A DNA stretch of 64,000 nucleotides from Parvularcula mediterranea. GTDB taxonomy: Bacteria; Pseudomonadota; Alphaproteobacteria; Caulobacterales; Parvularculaceae. How positions within the stretch are numbered: position 1 is the stretch's first letter; each line of letters opens with the position of its first letter. Below, one piece after another: positions 1 to 10,219 of the stretch. The notes under the pieces were generated by a model. That model had not been told where the DNA came from. It did no database searches and was given only the letters and a program-made list of their open reading frames with translations. Both the position numbers and the translations under genes were made by a program. The stretch lies in contig NZ_JABFCX010000003.1 in NCBI RefSeq assembly GCF_013085255.1, positions 1,249,288 through 1,313,287 of the forward strand, given 5' to 3'.

Positions 1-1332
1 GCCAAGTCCGTCGCCGCCGGCATGAACCCGATGGACCTCAAGCGCGGCATCGACACCGCCGTCCTGCGCGTCCTCGACACCATCAAGTCGAACGCCACCC
101 CGGTGGAAGGCTCGCAAGGCATCACCCAGGTCGGCACCATCTCGGCCAACGGCGAAGCCTCGATCGGCGAAATGATCGCCCACGCGATGGATAAAGTCGG
201 CAACGAAGGTGTCATCACGGTCGAAGAGTCGAAGACGGCTGAAACCGAACTCGACGTCGTCGAAGGCATGCAGTTCGACCGCGGCTACCTCTCGCCGTAC
301 TTCGTCACCAATGCCGAGAAGATGGCCGTTGAGCTCGAAGACCCGTTCATCCTGCTCCATGAGAAGAAACTCTCGAACCTGCAGGCCATGCTGCCGCTCC
401 TCGAGTCGGTTGTTCAGTCCTCGCGTCCGCTGCTCATCATTGCAGAAGACGTTGAAGGCGAAGCGCTCGCGACTCTCGTCGTCAACAAGCTCCGCGGCGG
501 CCTGAAAGTCGCTGCCGTGAAGGCTCCGGGCTTCGGCGACCGCCGTAAAGCCATGCTCGAAGACATCGCGATCCTCACCGGTGGCCAGGTCGTCTCCGAA
601 GACCTCGGCATCAAGCTCGAGAATGTCGGCCTCGACATGCTCGGCACGGCGAAGCGCGTCGTCATCAACAAAGACGACACGACCATCGTCGACGGCGTTG
701 GCGAGAAGTCGGACATCGAAGCACGGACCGCACAGATCCGCGCCCAGATCGAAGAGACCTCGTCGGACTATGACCGCGAGAAGCTGCAAGAGCGTCTCGC
801 GAAACTCGCTGGCGGTGTTGCTGTCATCAAGGTCGGCGGCGCTACCGAAGTCGAAGTCAAAGAGCGTAAGGACCGCGTCGATGACGCCCTGAACGCAACC
901 CGCGCTGCCGTCGAAGAAGGCATCGTCCCGGGTGGCGGCACGGCTCTTCTCTACGCATCGAAGTCGCTCGACGGCCTCACCGGTGAGAACGCTGATCAGG
1001 ATGCAGGCATCCAGATCATCCGTCGCGCCCTTCAGGCTCCGCTGCGCCAGATCGTCGAGAACGCTGGCAATGAAGGTTCGATCGTCGTCGGCAAGCTCCT
1101 CGAGCAAGGCGACGTGAAGTTCGGCTTCAACGCACAGACCGAAGAGTATGGCGACCTCCTCGACATGGGCATCGTGGACCCGGCGAAAGTCGTCCGCACC
1201 GCCCTTCAGGACGCAGCCTCGGTTGCTGGTCTCCTCATCACGACGGAAGCCATGATCGCCGACGCGCCGAAGAAAGACGGCGGCGCTGCTCCGGCCATGC
1301 CCGACATGGGCGGCATGGGCGGCATGATGTAA
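1..1332 (+). CDS. groEL: Chaperonin GroEL, 3' part (5' end outside window)
   Basis: C-terminal 443 residues of the 60 kDa chaperonin GroEL, which folds cytosolic proteins in an ATP-driven double ring capped by GroES. The frame is open from base 1, so the start, the N-terminal equatorial part and groES lie outside the window. The apical and returning equatorial domains are unmistakable (for example [18 protein letters not shown] and the [13 protein letters not shown] stretch) and the protein ends in the usual Gly-Met tail (GGMGGMM). Family length is about 545 residues, so roughly 100 are missing. A strong intrinsic terminator follows directly. Identity is secure; copy number in this genome cannot be judged. 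Confidence 0.98.
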   Translation, partial: AKSVAAGMNPMDLKRGIDTAVLRVLDTIKSNATPVEGSQGITQVGTISANGEASIGEMIAHAMDKVGNEGVITVEESKTAETELDVVEGMQFDRGYLSPYFVTNAEKMAVELEDPFILLHEKKLSNLQAMLPLLESVVQSSRPLLIIAEDVEGEALATLVVNKLRGGLKVAAVKAPGFGDRRKAMLEDIAILTGGQVVSEDLGIKLENVGLDMLGTAKRVVINKDDTTIVDGVGEKSDIEARTAQIRAQIEETSSDYDREKLQERLAKLAGGVAVIKVGGATEVEVKERKDRVDDALNATRAAVEEGIVPGGGTALLYASKSLDGLTGENADQDAGIQIIRRALQAPLRQIVENAGNEGSIVVGKLLEQGDVKFGFNAQTEEYGDLLDMGIVDPAKVVRTALQDAASVAGLLITTEAMIADAPKKDGGAAPAMPDMGGMGGMM

Positions 1333-1357
1333 GCCGAGCCCTACGGCTAGAATTAGG

Positions 1358-1386
1358 AAAGGGCGGCCTTCGGGCCGCCCTTTTTC
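1358..1386 (+). terminator. Intrinsic terminator of groEL
   Basis: Perfect 8-bp GC stem GGGCGGCC/GGCCGCCC (1361-1368 with 1373-1380), a TTCG tetraloop and five T residues from 1381. It lies 29 bases after the groEL stop. Textbook Rho-independent terminator. Confidence 0.92.
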
Positions 1387-1695
1387 TTTGGCAGGTGCAC
1401 GTCCAAAATGCTGCGCCTGCGAAGAGAAATGGGGTGCAGTTCCGCTCAGGAGAGGTTTGGTGATGTATTCACTGTTCTTCTCTCACGCTATCCTTGTGGA
1501 TAACGGAATCTGAACAGGATTGTGAGAAGAAAACATATCGGCACTCAAGCCCAATAGATGTGCCGTTCTTGTGCCGTTCCGCAGTCTTCGCGCTGAAAGA
1601 CTTGGAATTTTCCTCTTCACAGGCTCTCGAGCTTCGTTGTAGCTTTTCGCTTCCGGGCCAGACCCGGGCGTTCTCACCATGAAGGGGAGATAGCG
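1387..1695. other. Gene-poor spacer with one perfect DnaA box
   Basis: 309 bases between the groEL terminator and the next gene. Short open frames here have no ribosome site and no protein-like composition. It holds one perfect DnaA box (TGTGGATAA, 1495-1503) between imperfect inverted arms (about 1472-1483 and 1522-1531), and a weak GC hairpin near 1652-1668. The promoter of the following small gene is presumably here, but no clear -35/-10 pair is visible. Confidence 0.5.
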
Positions 1696-2058
1696 ATGCT
1701 GAAAACGTGGCTGAAAAGGCGTCAGAACGGCGCCGACAGTGCTTCCGAGCCGGAGGCGCGCGATTACGATATCACCAGTGCCCGGCTTCCGGGCCGTTCG
1801 ATCATCACCTTCGAGAAGCGTGGCGGACAGGCCGCGGCCCTCGAAGTGACCGAGCGCGGAGCGGAGATCCTTCAGGGTCTCGCAGCGGGCGCCGTGCTTT
1901 CAGAGCTCGACGAGGTGCGCGCTGCACCGGCGGGCATGAGCATGCCTCTGGTCCGTGACGAGGGTGCATCGCGGAAGGAGGCCGAGGCCTTCATCCATTC
2001 CCTCGACCTTCTCGACATGACCGAGAAGAAAGAGCTTCTGGGCGCATTGCCGCGCTGA
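1696..2058 (+). CDS. Conserved-looking hypothetical protein, 120 aa
   Basis: Small soluble protein of unknown function. The ATG follows a good ribosome site (GGGGAG, about 9 bases upstream). Composition is balanced and charged, with GC-rich codon use like its neighbours, which supports a real gene. It has no signal peptide, membrane segment or motif I recognise; the N-terminus is basic (MLKTWLKRRQ) and the rest looks mixed alpha/beta ending in a helical stretch. It lies 41 bases before mutM on the same strand and could be cotranscribed with it. I assign no function. Confidence 0.7.
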   Translation: MLKTWLKRRQNGADSASEPEARDYDITSARLPGRSIITFEKRGGQAAALEVTERGAEILQGLAAGAVLSELDEVRAAPAGMSMPLVRDEGASRKEAEAFIHSLDLLDMTEKKELLGALPR

Positions 2059-2079
2059 GCTCTCTCGCTTTTGGCTGAC

Positions 2080-2098
2080 GGGGGCGCTTTAAGCCCCC
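2080..2098 (+). promoter_or_regulatory. Hairpin abutting the mutM start codon
   Basis: Perfect 6-bp stem GGGGGC/GCCCCC (2080-2085 with 2093-2098) with a 7-base loop, ending one base before the mutM ATG at 2100. The only purine-rich ribosome-site-like sequence is inside the stem. It may be a weak terminator for the small upstream gene (no T tract) or a structure limiting mutM translation. Confidence 0.4.
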
Positions 2099-2099
2099 G

Positions 2100-2966
2100 A
2101 TGCCTGAGCTTCCTGAAGTCGAAACCGTCCGCCGTGGGCTTGAGCCTGCGATGAAGGGCGCGCGGATCGTCGATGTCGACCAGCGGCGGCCTGACCTGCG
2201 TTTCCCTTTTCCCGAGCGGTTCCGCGAGAGGCTTGAGGGCGCGACCGTGATGAGCGTGGGCCGGCGAGCGAAGTTCCTCGTGATGCCCCTCGACACAGGC
2301 GAAACGCTACTCGGCCATCTCGGCATGACGGGCCGGTTCACGGTGAAACATGCGCGCCAGACCTTGGAGCCCGGCGCATTCTACGCGCCTGACCCGCCCC
2401 GGGGGCACGAGCACCTGGCGCTGACCCTCCGCCAGCCCGGCGGGGACGAGGTGTCGGTGACCTACGCGGATCCACGCCGCTTCGGGTTCTTCGAGCTGGA
2501 GAAGACAGCGACCCTCGACAGCCTGCCCCGGATGGCGAAACTCGGTCCTGAGCCACTCGGGGAGAGCTTCACGCCAGAGGCGCTGATCGACAAGGTGAGG
2601 GGACGCGCCATGCCTCTAAAGTCTGCGCTCCTCGACCAGAGCATCGTGGCCGGGCTCGGCAATATCTATGTCTGCGAGGCGCTGTTCCGGGCGGGGCTCA
2701 GCCCCAAACGCAAGGCGGGCACGCTTGGTCCGAAGCGAGCGGAGCGCCTGGTCGCGGAGATCAAGGACGTGCTCGCGGAGGCGATCGAAGCGGGCGGCTC
2801 GACGCTCAGGGACTATGCCTCGGCGGATGGCAAGGAGGGCGCATTCCAGCAGCGGTTCTTCGTTTATGACCGGGAGGGCTCGGACTGTCCGACTTGCGGG
2901 AAAGACGTGGTCCGGTACGTCCAGTCCGGACGGTCGACCTTTGCCTGTACGCAGTGTCAGAGATGA
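2100..2966 (+). CDS. mutM: Formamidopyrimidine-DNA glycosylase (Fpg/MutM)
   Basis: Base-excision repair enzyme that removes 8-oxoguanine and ring-opened purines and cuts the abasic strand by beta,delta-elimination. The start is fixed by the invariant N-terminus MPELPEVETVRRGL, where Pro2 is the Schiff-base nucleophile and Glu3 the catalytic acid. The helix-two-turn-helix region (LLDQSIVAGLGNIYVCEALF) and the C-terminal zinc finger (CPTCG near 263 and CTQCQR at the end, four Cys) are intact. Length 288 aa is normal. In Caulobacter mutM also lies shortly before rpsT and dnaA. No ribosome site is visible; a hairpin sits against the start codon. Confidence 0.97.
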   Translation: MPELPEVETVRRGLEPAMKGARIVDVDQRRPDLRFPFPERFRERLEGATVMSVGRRAKFLVMPLDTGETLLGHLGMTGRFTVKHARQTLEPGAFYAPDPPRGHEHLALTLRQPGGDEVSVTYADPRRFGFFELEKTATLDSLPRMAKLGPEPLGESFTPEALIDKVRGRAMPLKSALLDQSIVAGLGNIYVCEALFRAGLSPKRKAGTLGPKRAERLVAEIKDVLAEAIEAGGSTLRDYASADGKEGAFQQRFFVYDREGSDCPTCGKDVVRYVQSGRSTFACTQCQR

Positions 2967-2990
2967 GCGGAAAAAAGGCGCGAAAACACG

Positions 2991-3019
2991 TTGACGCGGC
3001 TAGGCCCGATAGGTATTCG
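2991..3019 (+). promoter_or_regulatory. Candidate rpsT promoter
   Basis: TTGACG (2991-2996) followed 17 bases later by TATTCG (3014-3019), in the 91-base gap between mutM and rpsT. The -35 is good, the -10 poor (alternative TAGGTA at 3010). Placement upstream of a ribosomal protein gene supports it. Confidence 0.4.
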
Positions 3020-3057
3020 TCCGCTTCGGATTTTTGAACAAGAGGTTTCTCGAGCGA

Positions 3058-3324
3058 ATGGCCAACACCACGTCGGCACAGAAAATGGTCCGCAAGATCG
3101 AGCGCCGTACCGCGGTCAACAAGTCGCGTCGGAGCCGTGTGCGTACCTACATCAAGAAGCTGGACACCGCCGTCGAGGCTGGCGACCAGTCGGCAGCGCA
3201 AGCCGCTCTCCGCACCGCAGAGTCGGAGATCATGCGCGCCGTTTCCAAAGGTGTGATGCACAAGAACACTGCTTCTCGTAAGGTCTCGCGCCTGAGCAAG
3301 CGCGTGAAGGCTCTCAGCGCCTAA
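3058..3324 (+). CDS. rpsT: 30S ribosomal protein S20
   Basis: Primary-binding 16S rRNA protein of the small ribosomal subunit, 88 aa, highly basic and helical. The start [17 protein letters not shown] matches the family; an upstream in-frame ATG at 3034 would add eight residues unlike S20, and an AGAGG at 3041-3045 serves the 3058 ATG. The ending [12 protein letters not shown] is typical. A terminator follows, so rpsT is probably its own transcription unit in front of dnaA, as in Caulobacter. Confidence 0.97.
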   Translation: MANTTSAQKMVRKIERRTAVNKSRRSRVRTYIKKLDTAVEAGDQSAAQAALRTAESEIMRAVSKGVMHKNTASRKVSRLSKRVKALSA

Positions 3325-3364
3325 GCGAAATTGCTCCCTTTACGGAGCAAACAATGAATTTGAG

Positions 3365-3398
3365 AAGGGTCGATCACCATCGGTGGCCGACCCTTTTT
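3365..3398 (+). terminator. Intrinsic terminator of rpsT
   Basis: Stem AAGGGTCG/CGACCCTT (3365-3372 with 3388-3395) enclosing a smaller CACC/GGTG hairpin, followed by a T-rich tract. It separates rpsT transcription from the dnaA leader. Confidence 0.85.
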
Positions 3399-3846
3399 AT
3401 TGTCCGCATGCTGAGCGAAATCGTCGTGTGGAAAACTTTGTTATCGTTATCTTGCAACGAAGATCGCCGCTTCGCCTGATTCTCCGGGATGATTTCGGAA
3501 GTGGCTGTTACTGAATCAAGCTGGCCAAACTTGCGTCATCTGCTTGTCATCTTCGCACGGAACGGTAGCTTGTTCGGAAGGCAGGCACGGGCAGGTGCCT
3601 CAATCGCACCGGGAGGAAAAAATGATCGATAAACGCACCCCCACTCCAACTGATAGATTGTTTTTTAACCTTTCTTCCGGGTGCGTCCTTTTCGACATTT
3701 CCAGACTGGATCCTTCTTTTTCCTGTGGACAGTAAGCGCCCTCGGCGCATAGGTAGTTGAGGTCGACGGGCGTCGGCAGCTTCTCAAAACTAGACCCCTC
3801 CGCGGCCGCGCAAACGGCCGAACACCTTTCTATTGTGAAGGCAACG
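3399..3846 (+). promoter_or_regulatory. Long dnaA upstream region with DnaA-box-like and GANTC sites
   Basis: About 450 bases without a confident gene. Visible signals: TGTGGAAAA (3427-3435; reverse TTTTCCACA, matching the DnaA-box consensus TTWTNCACA), a poorer match TGTGGACAG (3724-3732), and two GANTC sites (3478-3482 and 3513-3517), the CcrM methylation motif of alphaproteobacteria. A wide inverted repeat ACGCACCC/GGGTGCGT (3633-3640 with 3679-3686) is followed by TCCTTTT. In Caulobacter dnaA transcription depends on GANTC methylation, so similar control is plausible here. I see no box cluster that would make this oriC. Confidence 0.55.
3622..3735 (+). CDS. Possible 37-aa leader peptide upstream of dnaA
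   Basis: An ATG preceded by GGGAGG five bases away, one of the best ribosome sites in the region, opens a frame of 37 codons (MIDKRTPTPTDRLFF...) ending in TAA at 3733-3735, 111 bases before dnaA. The frame lies across the wide inverted repeat 3633-3686, so its translation could change leader RNA folding. The peptide has no recognisable domain and no run of a single amino acid. It may be a chance frame; the ribosome site is the only positive evidence. Confidence 0.3.
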   Translation: MIDKRTPTPTDRLFFNLSSGCVLFDISRLDPSFSCGQ

Positions 3847-5283
3847 ATGCAGAACGCTCAGCGCACGCACAAATTCTCTGAATTCAAATCGCACCTGAAG
3901 GAGCAGTTCGGCCCCGCGGTGTACGACAGCTATTTCCAGCGCATGTCCCTTGCCGAGCACGGGGACGATCATGTAACCTTTTGCGTACCGACCCGGTTTT
4001 CGGCTTCGCTGATCTCCCAGCGCTATGCCGTGCGTATGCGTGAGATGTGGTCGGAGCGCGTCCAACCCGTCAGCAGGCTGAGCGTTAAGGGCGCGCAGGA
4101 ACTTGGTTCGGCAATGCGCGGCGCAGCTATGGTGCAAGAAACGGTCCCTCAGGCAGTAAACGCCGCTCCCGCGGCTCCTGCTCCTGTGGCTGTCCCGAAG
4201 GCGGCACCCAAGCCTGAGCGTCCGAGCTTTGATGCTGAAGGCGCGAGTACCTTTGCTCTTGGCATGACGCTGGAACGTTTCTGTACGAACGAAACGAACA
4301 GCCTTGCGTTCCGTGCGGCCATGAAGCTGCTGGATACGCCAAACCCAATGGTGACGACGGTCCACGGGCCTGCAGGCCGGGGCAAGACGCACCTTCTGAA
4401 CGCTGTCGGCCAGGAGTGGCTGCGCCGTCATCCTGGCGACAACGTCCTCTACCTCACCTATGACGCCCTCATGGCGGATATGTGTGAGGCCTTCATCTCG
4501 AAGAGCTACCGCGAGCTGCGCACGTTCCTTCAAAACACGGACGTTCTTCTTGTCGATGACATCCAGCTCCTGCGGGGTCGCAAACGGACCCAGGAAGAGC
4601 TTGACTGCCTGATCGACAAGCTGCGCGCCGCTGGAAAGCGCGTCATGGTCGCTTCGTCCATGCCGCCTGCACAGCTGGCCGAGACAGGTATCTCGCAACG
4701 GCTTGCCAGCCGCCTTGCTGGTGGTCTCAGCGTTTCGGTCGGCAAGCCTGACCTTGCGCTCCGTACAAAGATTGCCCGTCAGTTCTCGGCTGAGGCTGAA
4801 GAGAGCGCTGGCGCGCCGATCCCGCAGCGCCACCTCGAATTCATCGCCCGCCGCTGCGAAGACTCGGTGCGTGAGCTTGAAGGTGCGCTTGGCCTGATCC
4901 AGGTAGCCAATGAGGCGAAGGCCGAGCTTGGCCAGGAACTCGACGACGACAGCATGCGCAAGCTCCTTTCGGAGCATATGAGCAAGCAGAAGCCTGCTGT
5001 GACTGCAGAAGCGATCTTCGACTACACGATCGAGACCTTCGGCCTCTCCAAGGACGACCTTCTCAGCCGCTCGCGCAAGCAGCCGATCGTCCGTGCACGT
5101 CACGCCTTCTGCTTTGCTGTCCGTAAGCTGACGGATACGCCTCTGACAGCCATTGGTTCCATGATCGGGCGTGATCACACAACAGTCATGCATTCGATCA
5201 AGACCGCCGAAATCCTCGCCAGCACGGACCCGAAGTTCGGAAGCCGGATTTCCGAGATCTTCGACGAATTCGACCGCGATTGA
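3847..5283 (+). CDS. dnaA: Chromosomal replication initiator DnaA
   Basis: AAA+ ATPase that binds DnaA boxes and opens oriC. I place the start at ATG 3847 (MQNAQRTHKF, GAAGG five bases upstream), giving 478 aa; an upstream TTG at 3757 would add 30 residues unlike DnaA. Order: domain I (about 1-90), an Ala/Pro linker (about 125-145), AAA+ with Walker A GPAGRGKTHL and Walker B LLVDDIQLL, and the DNA-binding domain IV with GRDHTTVMHS. Two residues are unusual: Arg instead of the common Leu before GKT, and Ile instead of the first Gly in GGRDHTTV. These look like lineage divergence, not loss of function. dnaN, recF and gyrB follow. Confidence 0.97.
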   Translation: MQNAQRTHKFSEFKSHLKEQFGPAVYDSYFQRMSLAEHGDDHVTFCVPTRFSASLISQRYAVRMREMWSERVQPVSRLSVKGAQELGSAMRGAAMVQETVPQAVNAAPAAPAPVAVPKAAPKPERPSFDAEGASTFALGMTLERFCTNETNSLAFRAAMKLLDTPNPMVTTVHGPAGRGKTHLLNAVGQEWLRRHPGDNVLYLTYDALMADMCEAFISKSYRELRTFLQNTDVLLVDDIQLLRGRKRTQEELDCLIDKLRAAGKRVMVASSMPPAQLAETGISQRLASRLAGGLSVSVGKPDLALRTKIARQFSAEAEESAGAPIPQRHLEFIARRCEDSVRELEGALGLIQVANEAKAELGQELDDDSMRKLLSEHMSKQKPAVTAEAIFDYTIETFGLSKDDLLSRSRKQPIVRARHAFCFAVRKLTDTPLTAIGSMIGRDHTTVMHSIKTAEILASTDPKFGSRISEIFDEFDRD

Positions 5284-5341
5284 GGACATCTTTCGCGGCT
5301 GATGCTCTAGCGCCAGCGCTCATCCTATGCTGATGTCAGGC

Positions 5342-5360
5342 CCCCCGTTTGAGTCGGGGG
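5342..5360 (+). terminator. Hairpin between dnaA and dnaN (possible weak terminator)
   Basis: Stem CCCCCG/CGGGGG (5342-5347 with 5355-5360), 7-base loop, 58 bases after the dnaA stop. No T tract follows, so termination would be partial at best. Confidence 0.3.
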
Positions 5361-5388
5361 AGCCGGCCATAAGAAGGAGTGGCGCCAC

Positions 5389-6504
5389 GTGAAAGTCACC
5401 ATCGAGCGCGGAACGCTGTTGCGGGCCCTGTCGCACGTTCAGTCTGTTGTTGAGCGCCGGAACACGATCCCGATTCTCTCGAATGTCCTCCTGCGTGCTG
5501 AGGGCGGAACACTTTCGCTCACGGCAACGGACCTCGACATAGAGATCGTCGAAGAGGTCCCCGCCGATGCCGAGCAGCCCGGCGCGGTCACGGCGGCCGC
5601 GGTCACTCTCTTCGACATCGTCAAGAAACTCCCTGACGGCACGCAGGTGTCGCTGGAGAAGACCGGTGGCGGTCGGCTCCAGCTGACGGCAGGCACGTCG
5701 GACTTCTCTCTGGCCGTTCTGCCCGAAGACGATTTCCCATCCCTCCCGCAAGCCGATAACGGCCAGCGCTTCTCGGTTCCCACCGGCGATCTCGCGCGGC
5801 TGATCGACAAGGCCCGCTTCGCGATGAGCCAGGAGGAGACGCGGTACTACCTCAACGGCATCTACCTCCACGCCTTCGAAGATGGCGGCGAGAAGAGCCT
5901 GCGCGCCGTGGCCACCGATGGTCACCGCCTCGCGCGGATCGATGCCGACCTTCCTCCCGGTGCTGAAGGCCTTGAAGGGATCATCATCCCGCGAAAGGCC
6001 GTGCTCGAGCTGCGTCGCCTGCTCGATGATGCCGGCGAAGAGGTCGAGATGCTGGTCGCTGCTGGCCGCGTGCGGTTCGCCTTTGACGACATAGCTTTGA
6101 CGACGAAGCTTATCGATGGGACGTTCCCGGACTATGCGCGGGTTATTCCGCAGGGGAACGACAAGATCATGCGCGTCGCGCCCGGTGAGTTCGCCAAGTC
6201 CGTGGACCGTGTCTCCACCGTCTCGGCCGACAAGACGCGCTCGGTGAAGCTGGCGCTCGAAGGCGATATGCTGCGCCTCAACGTCAATAGCCCTGAGACC
6301 GGGACAGCGACCGAGGATCTCGGTGTCGACTATCCCGGTGAGGCGATCGAGATCGGCTTCAACGCCAGGTACCTCCTCGATATCACCTCCCAGATCGACG
6401 GCGAAACCATGAGCTTCGCGCTCGCGGATACGGCGTCCCCGACGGTGGTCAGTGATGCGGATGACGAGCGTGCGCTCTACGTCCTGATGCCGCTCCGCGT
6501 CTGA
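5389..6504 (+). CDS. dnaN: DNA polymerase III beta subunit (sliding clamp)
   Basis: Ring-shaped processivity clamp of the replicative polymerase, also the docking site for repair proteins. 371 aa in three repeated clamp domains; the N-terminus MKVTIERGTLLRALSHVQSV and the motif RNTIPILSNVLL are characteristic, and the C-terminus ends YVLMPLRV, the usual hydrophobic-pocket tail (family: MPMRL-like). Start is GTG 5389 with a strong AGAAGGAG about nine bases upstream. It lies 105 bases after dnaA and eight before recF, the common replication-gene order. Confidence 0.97.
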   Translation: MKVTIERGTLLRALSHVQSVVERRNTIPILSNVLLRAEGGTLSLTATDLDIEIVEEVPADAEQPGAVTAAAVTLFDIVKKLPDGTQVSLEKTGGGRLQLTAGTSDFSLAVLPEDDFPSLPQADNGQRFSVPTGDLARLIDKARFAMSQEETRYYLNGIYLHAFEDGGEKSLRAVATDGHRLARIDADLPPGAEGLEGIIIPRKAVLELRRLLDDAGEEVEMLVAAGRVRFAFDDIALTTKLIDGTFPDYARVIPQGNDKIMRVAPGEFAKSVDRVSTVSADKTRSVKLALEGDMLRLNVNSPETGTATEDLGVDYPGEAIEIGFNARYLLDITSQIDGETMSFALADTASPTVVSDADDERALYVLMPLRV

Positions 6505-6512
6505 CGGTCAGT

Positions 6513-7628
6513 ATGCGGCGCATCACCGGGCTGACGCTCAGGGACATCCGTTCCTACGAGGCCTTCGATGCGAAGCTCTCCGGGCGCTCGGTGGTGATCA
6601 CCGGCGCCAATGGTGCAGGCAAGACGAACCTTCTTGAGACCCTGACGCTCTTCGGTGCGGGCAGGGGCCTTCGCGGCGCGAAGCTCTCCGATGTCGTGCG
6701 GCAGGGCGCGACCTCGCCTCCGGGTGCCGCGATCACTCTGTCTGCGGAGGATGAAGACCCGCTCCGCCTCATCGTGCAGATCACCCCGCCGCGCCACGAC
6801 AAGCGCGAGGTCAAGATCGACGGCGAGCCGGTGAAGCAGGCTTCGGCGCTAGCGGAGATCATCCGCTTTCTGTGGCTGATCCCTGCCATGGACCGGCTCT
6901 TCATGGATGCGCCCTCCGAGCGGCGGCGGTTCCTCGACAGGATCGCTGCCGCCGGGGACAGCAGCCACGCGGGCGTTGCCGCACGCTACGAAAAGGCGAT
7001 GCGCCAACGGGCGGCTCTTCTGGATCAGGGCGGTGATCCCTCGCTCCTCACGCTGTTCGAGCAGGAGATGGCCGAGGCCGGCGTCGTTCTCGCAGAGAAC
7101 AGGCAACAGACGGCACAGAGCCTCGCCGAAGGCTACGAAGCCCTGCGCGAGGAAGCCTTTCCGCGGGCAGGCGTGCTGATCGAGGGCGATCTCGAACGGA
7201 TGCTGCAGAGCGAGGGCCGGGCGAGGGCGCAGGATGTCTTTCAGGAGCGCCTCGCTCGCAACCGGCGGGTGGACCGGGACGCCAAGCGCACCCTCTTCGG
7301 TCCTCATCGTTCAGACCTCCACGTGACCCATCTTGGCAAGGACATGCCCGCAAAGTTCTGCTCCACCGGCGAGCAGAAGGCGCTCCTGATCGGCCTGATC
7401 CTCGCGCGTGCCGAAGCCGCCAAAACGAAGCCTGGAAGCCTTGTCCTGCTCCTCGACGAGATCGTCGCGCATCTCGACGAGACGCGGCGGAAAGCGCTTG
7501 CGGAGACCCTCGACAGGCTGGGGCTTCAGGCTTTCCTGACGGGCACCGATCCAGACGCTTTCGCACCCTTTTTGGACCGGATGGACCACCTCCGGCCCGA
7601 TGCATCTGGCGAACCCGTAACCTTCTGA
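6513..7628 (+). CDS. recF: DNA replication and repair protein RecF
   Basis: SMC-like ABC ATPase that, with RecO and RecR, loads RecA at single-strand gaps. 371 aa with Walker A GANGAGKTNLLE near residue 31, the ABC-type signature region STGEQKALLIGLILA, and Walker B LVLLLDEIVAHLD. The ATG is eight bases after dnaN without a good ribosome site, so translation is probably coupled to dnaN. Length and motifs are normal for alphaproteobacterial RecF. Confidence 0.96.
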   Translation: MRRITGLTLRDIRSYEAFDAKLSGRSVVITGANGAGKTNLLETLTLFGAGRGLRGAKLSDVVRQGATSPPGAAITLSAEDEDPLRLIVQITPPRHDKREVKIDGEPVKQASALAEIIRFLWLIPAMDRLFMDAPSERRRFLDRIAAAGDSSHAGVAARYEKAMRQRAALLDQGGDPSLLTLFEQEMAEAGVVLAENRQQTAQSLAEGYEALREEAFPRAGVLIEGDLERMLQSEGRARAQDVFQERLARNRRVDRDAKRTLFGPHRSDLHVTHLGKDMPAKFCSTGEQKALLIGLILARAEAAKTKPGSLVLLLDEIVAHLDETRRKALAETLDRLGLQAFLTGTDPDAFAPFLDRMDHLRPDASGEPVTF

Positions 7629-7645
7629 AATGGAACGGAAAATGA

Positions 7646-10162
<2,517 letters not shown>

Positions 10163-10219
10163 CCTGACGCGACGTCGCGGCGCGGTCGGAATTCGTGCCG
10201 CCGCGCCTACATCTGCCTG

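Noticed and set aside
1494-1682. Short open frames on both strands between groEL and the 120-aa gene
   Set aside because: No ribosome site, poor codon use and no similarity; treated as non-coding spacer.
3325-3846. oriC upstream of dnaA
   Set aside because: Only two DnaA-box-like sites, one of them poor, and no clustered boxes with an adjacent AT-rich unwinding region; in Caulobacter oriC is not next to dnaA.
3790-5289. 499-codon open frame opposite dnaA
   Set aside because: Antisense shadow of dnaA in GC-rich DNA; its translation is Arg-rich and lacks any family motif or ribosome site.
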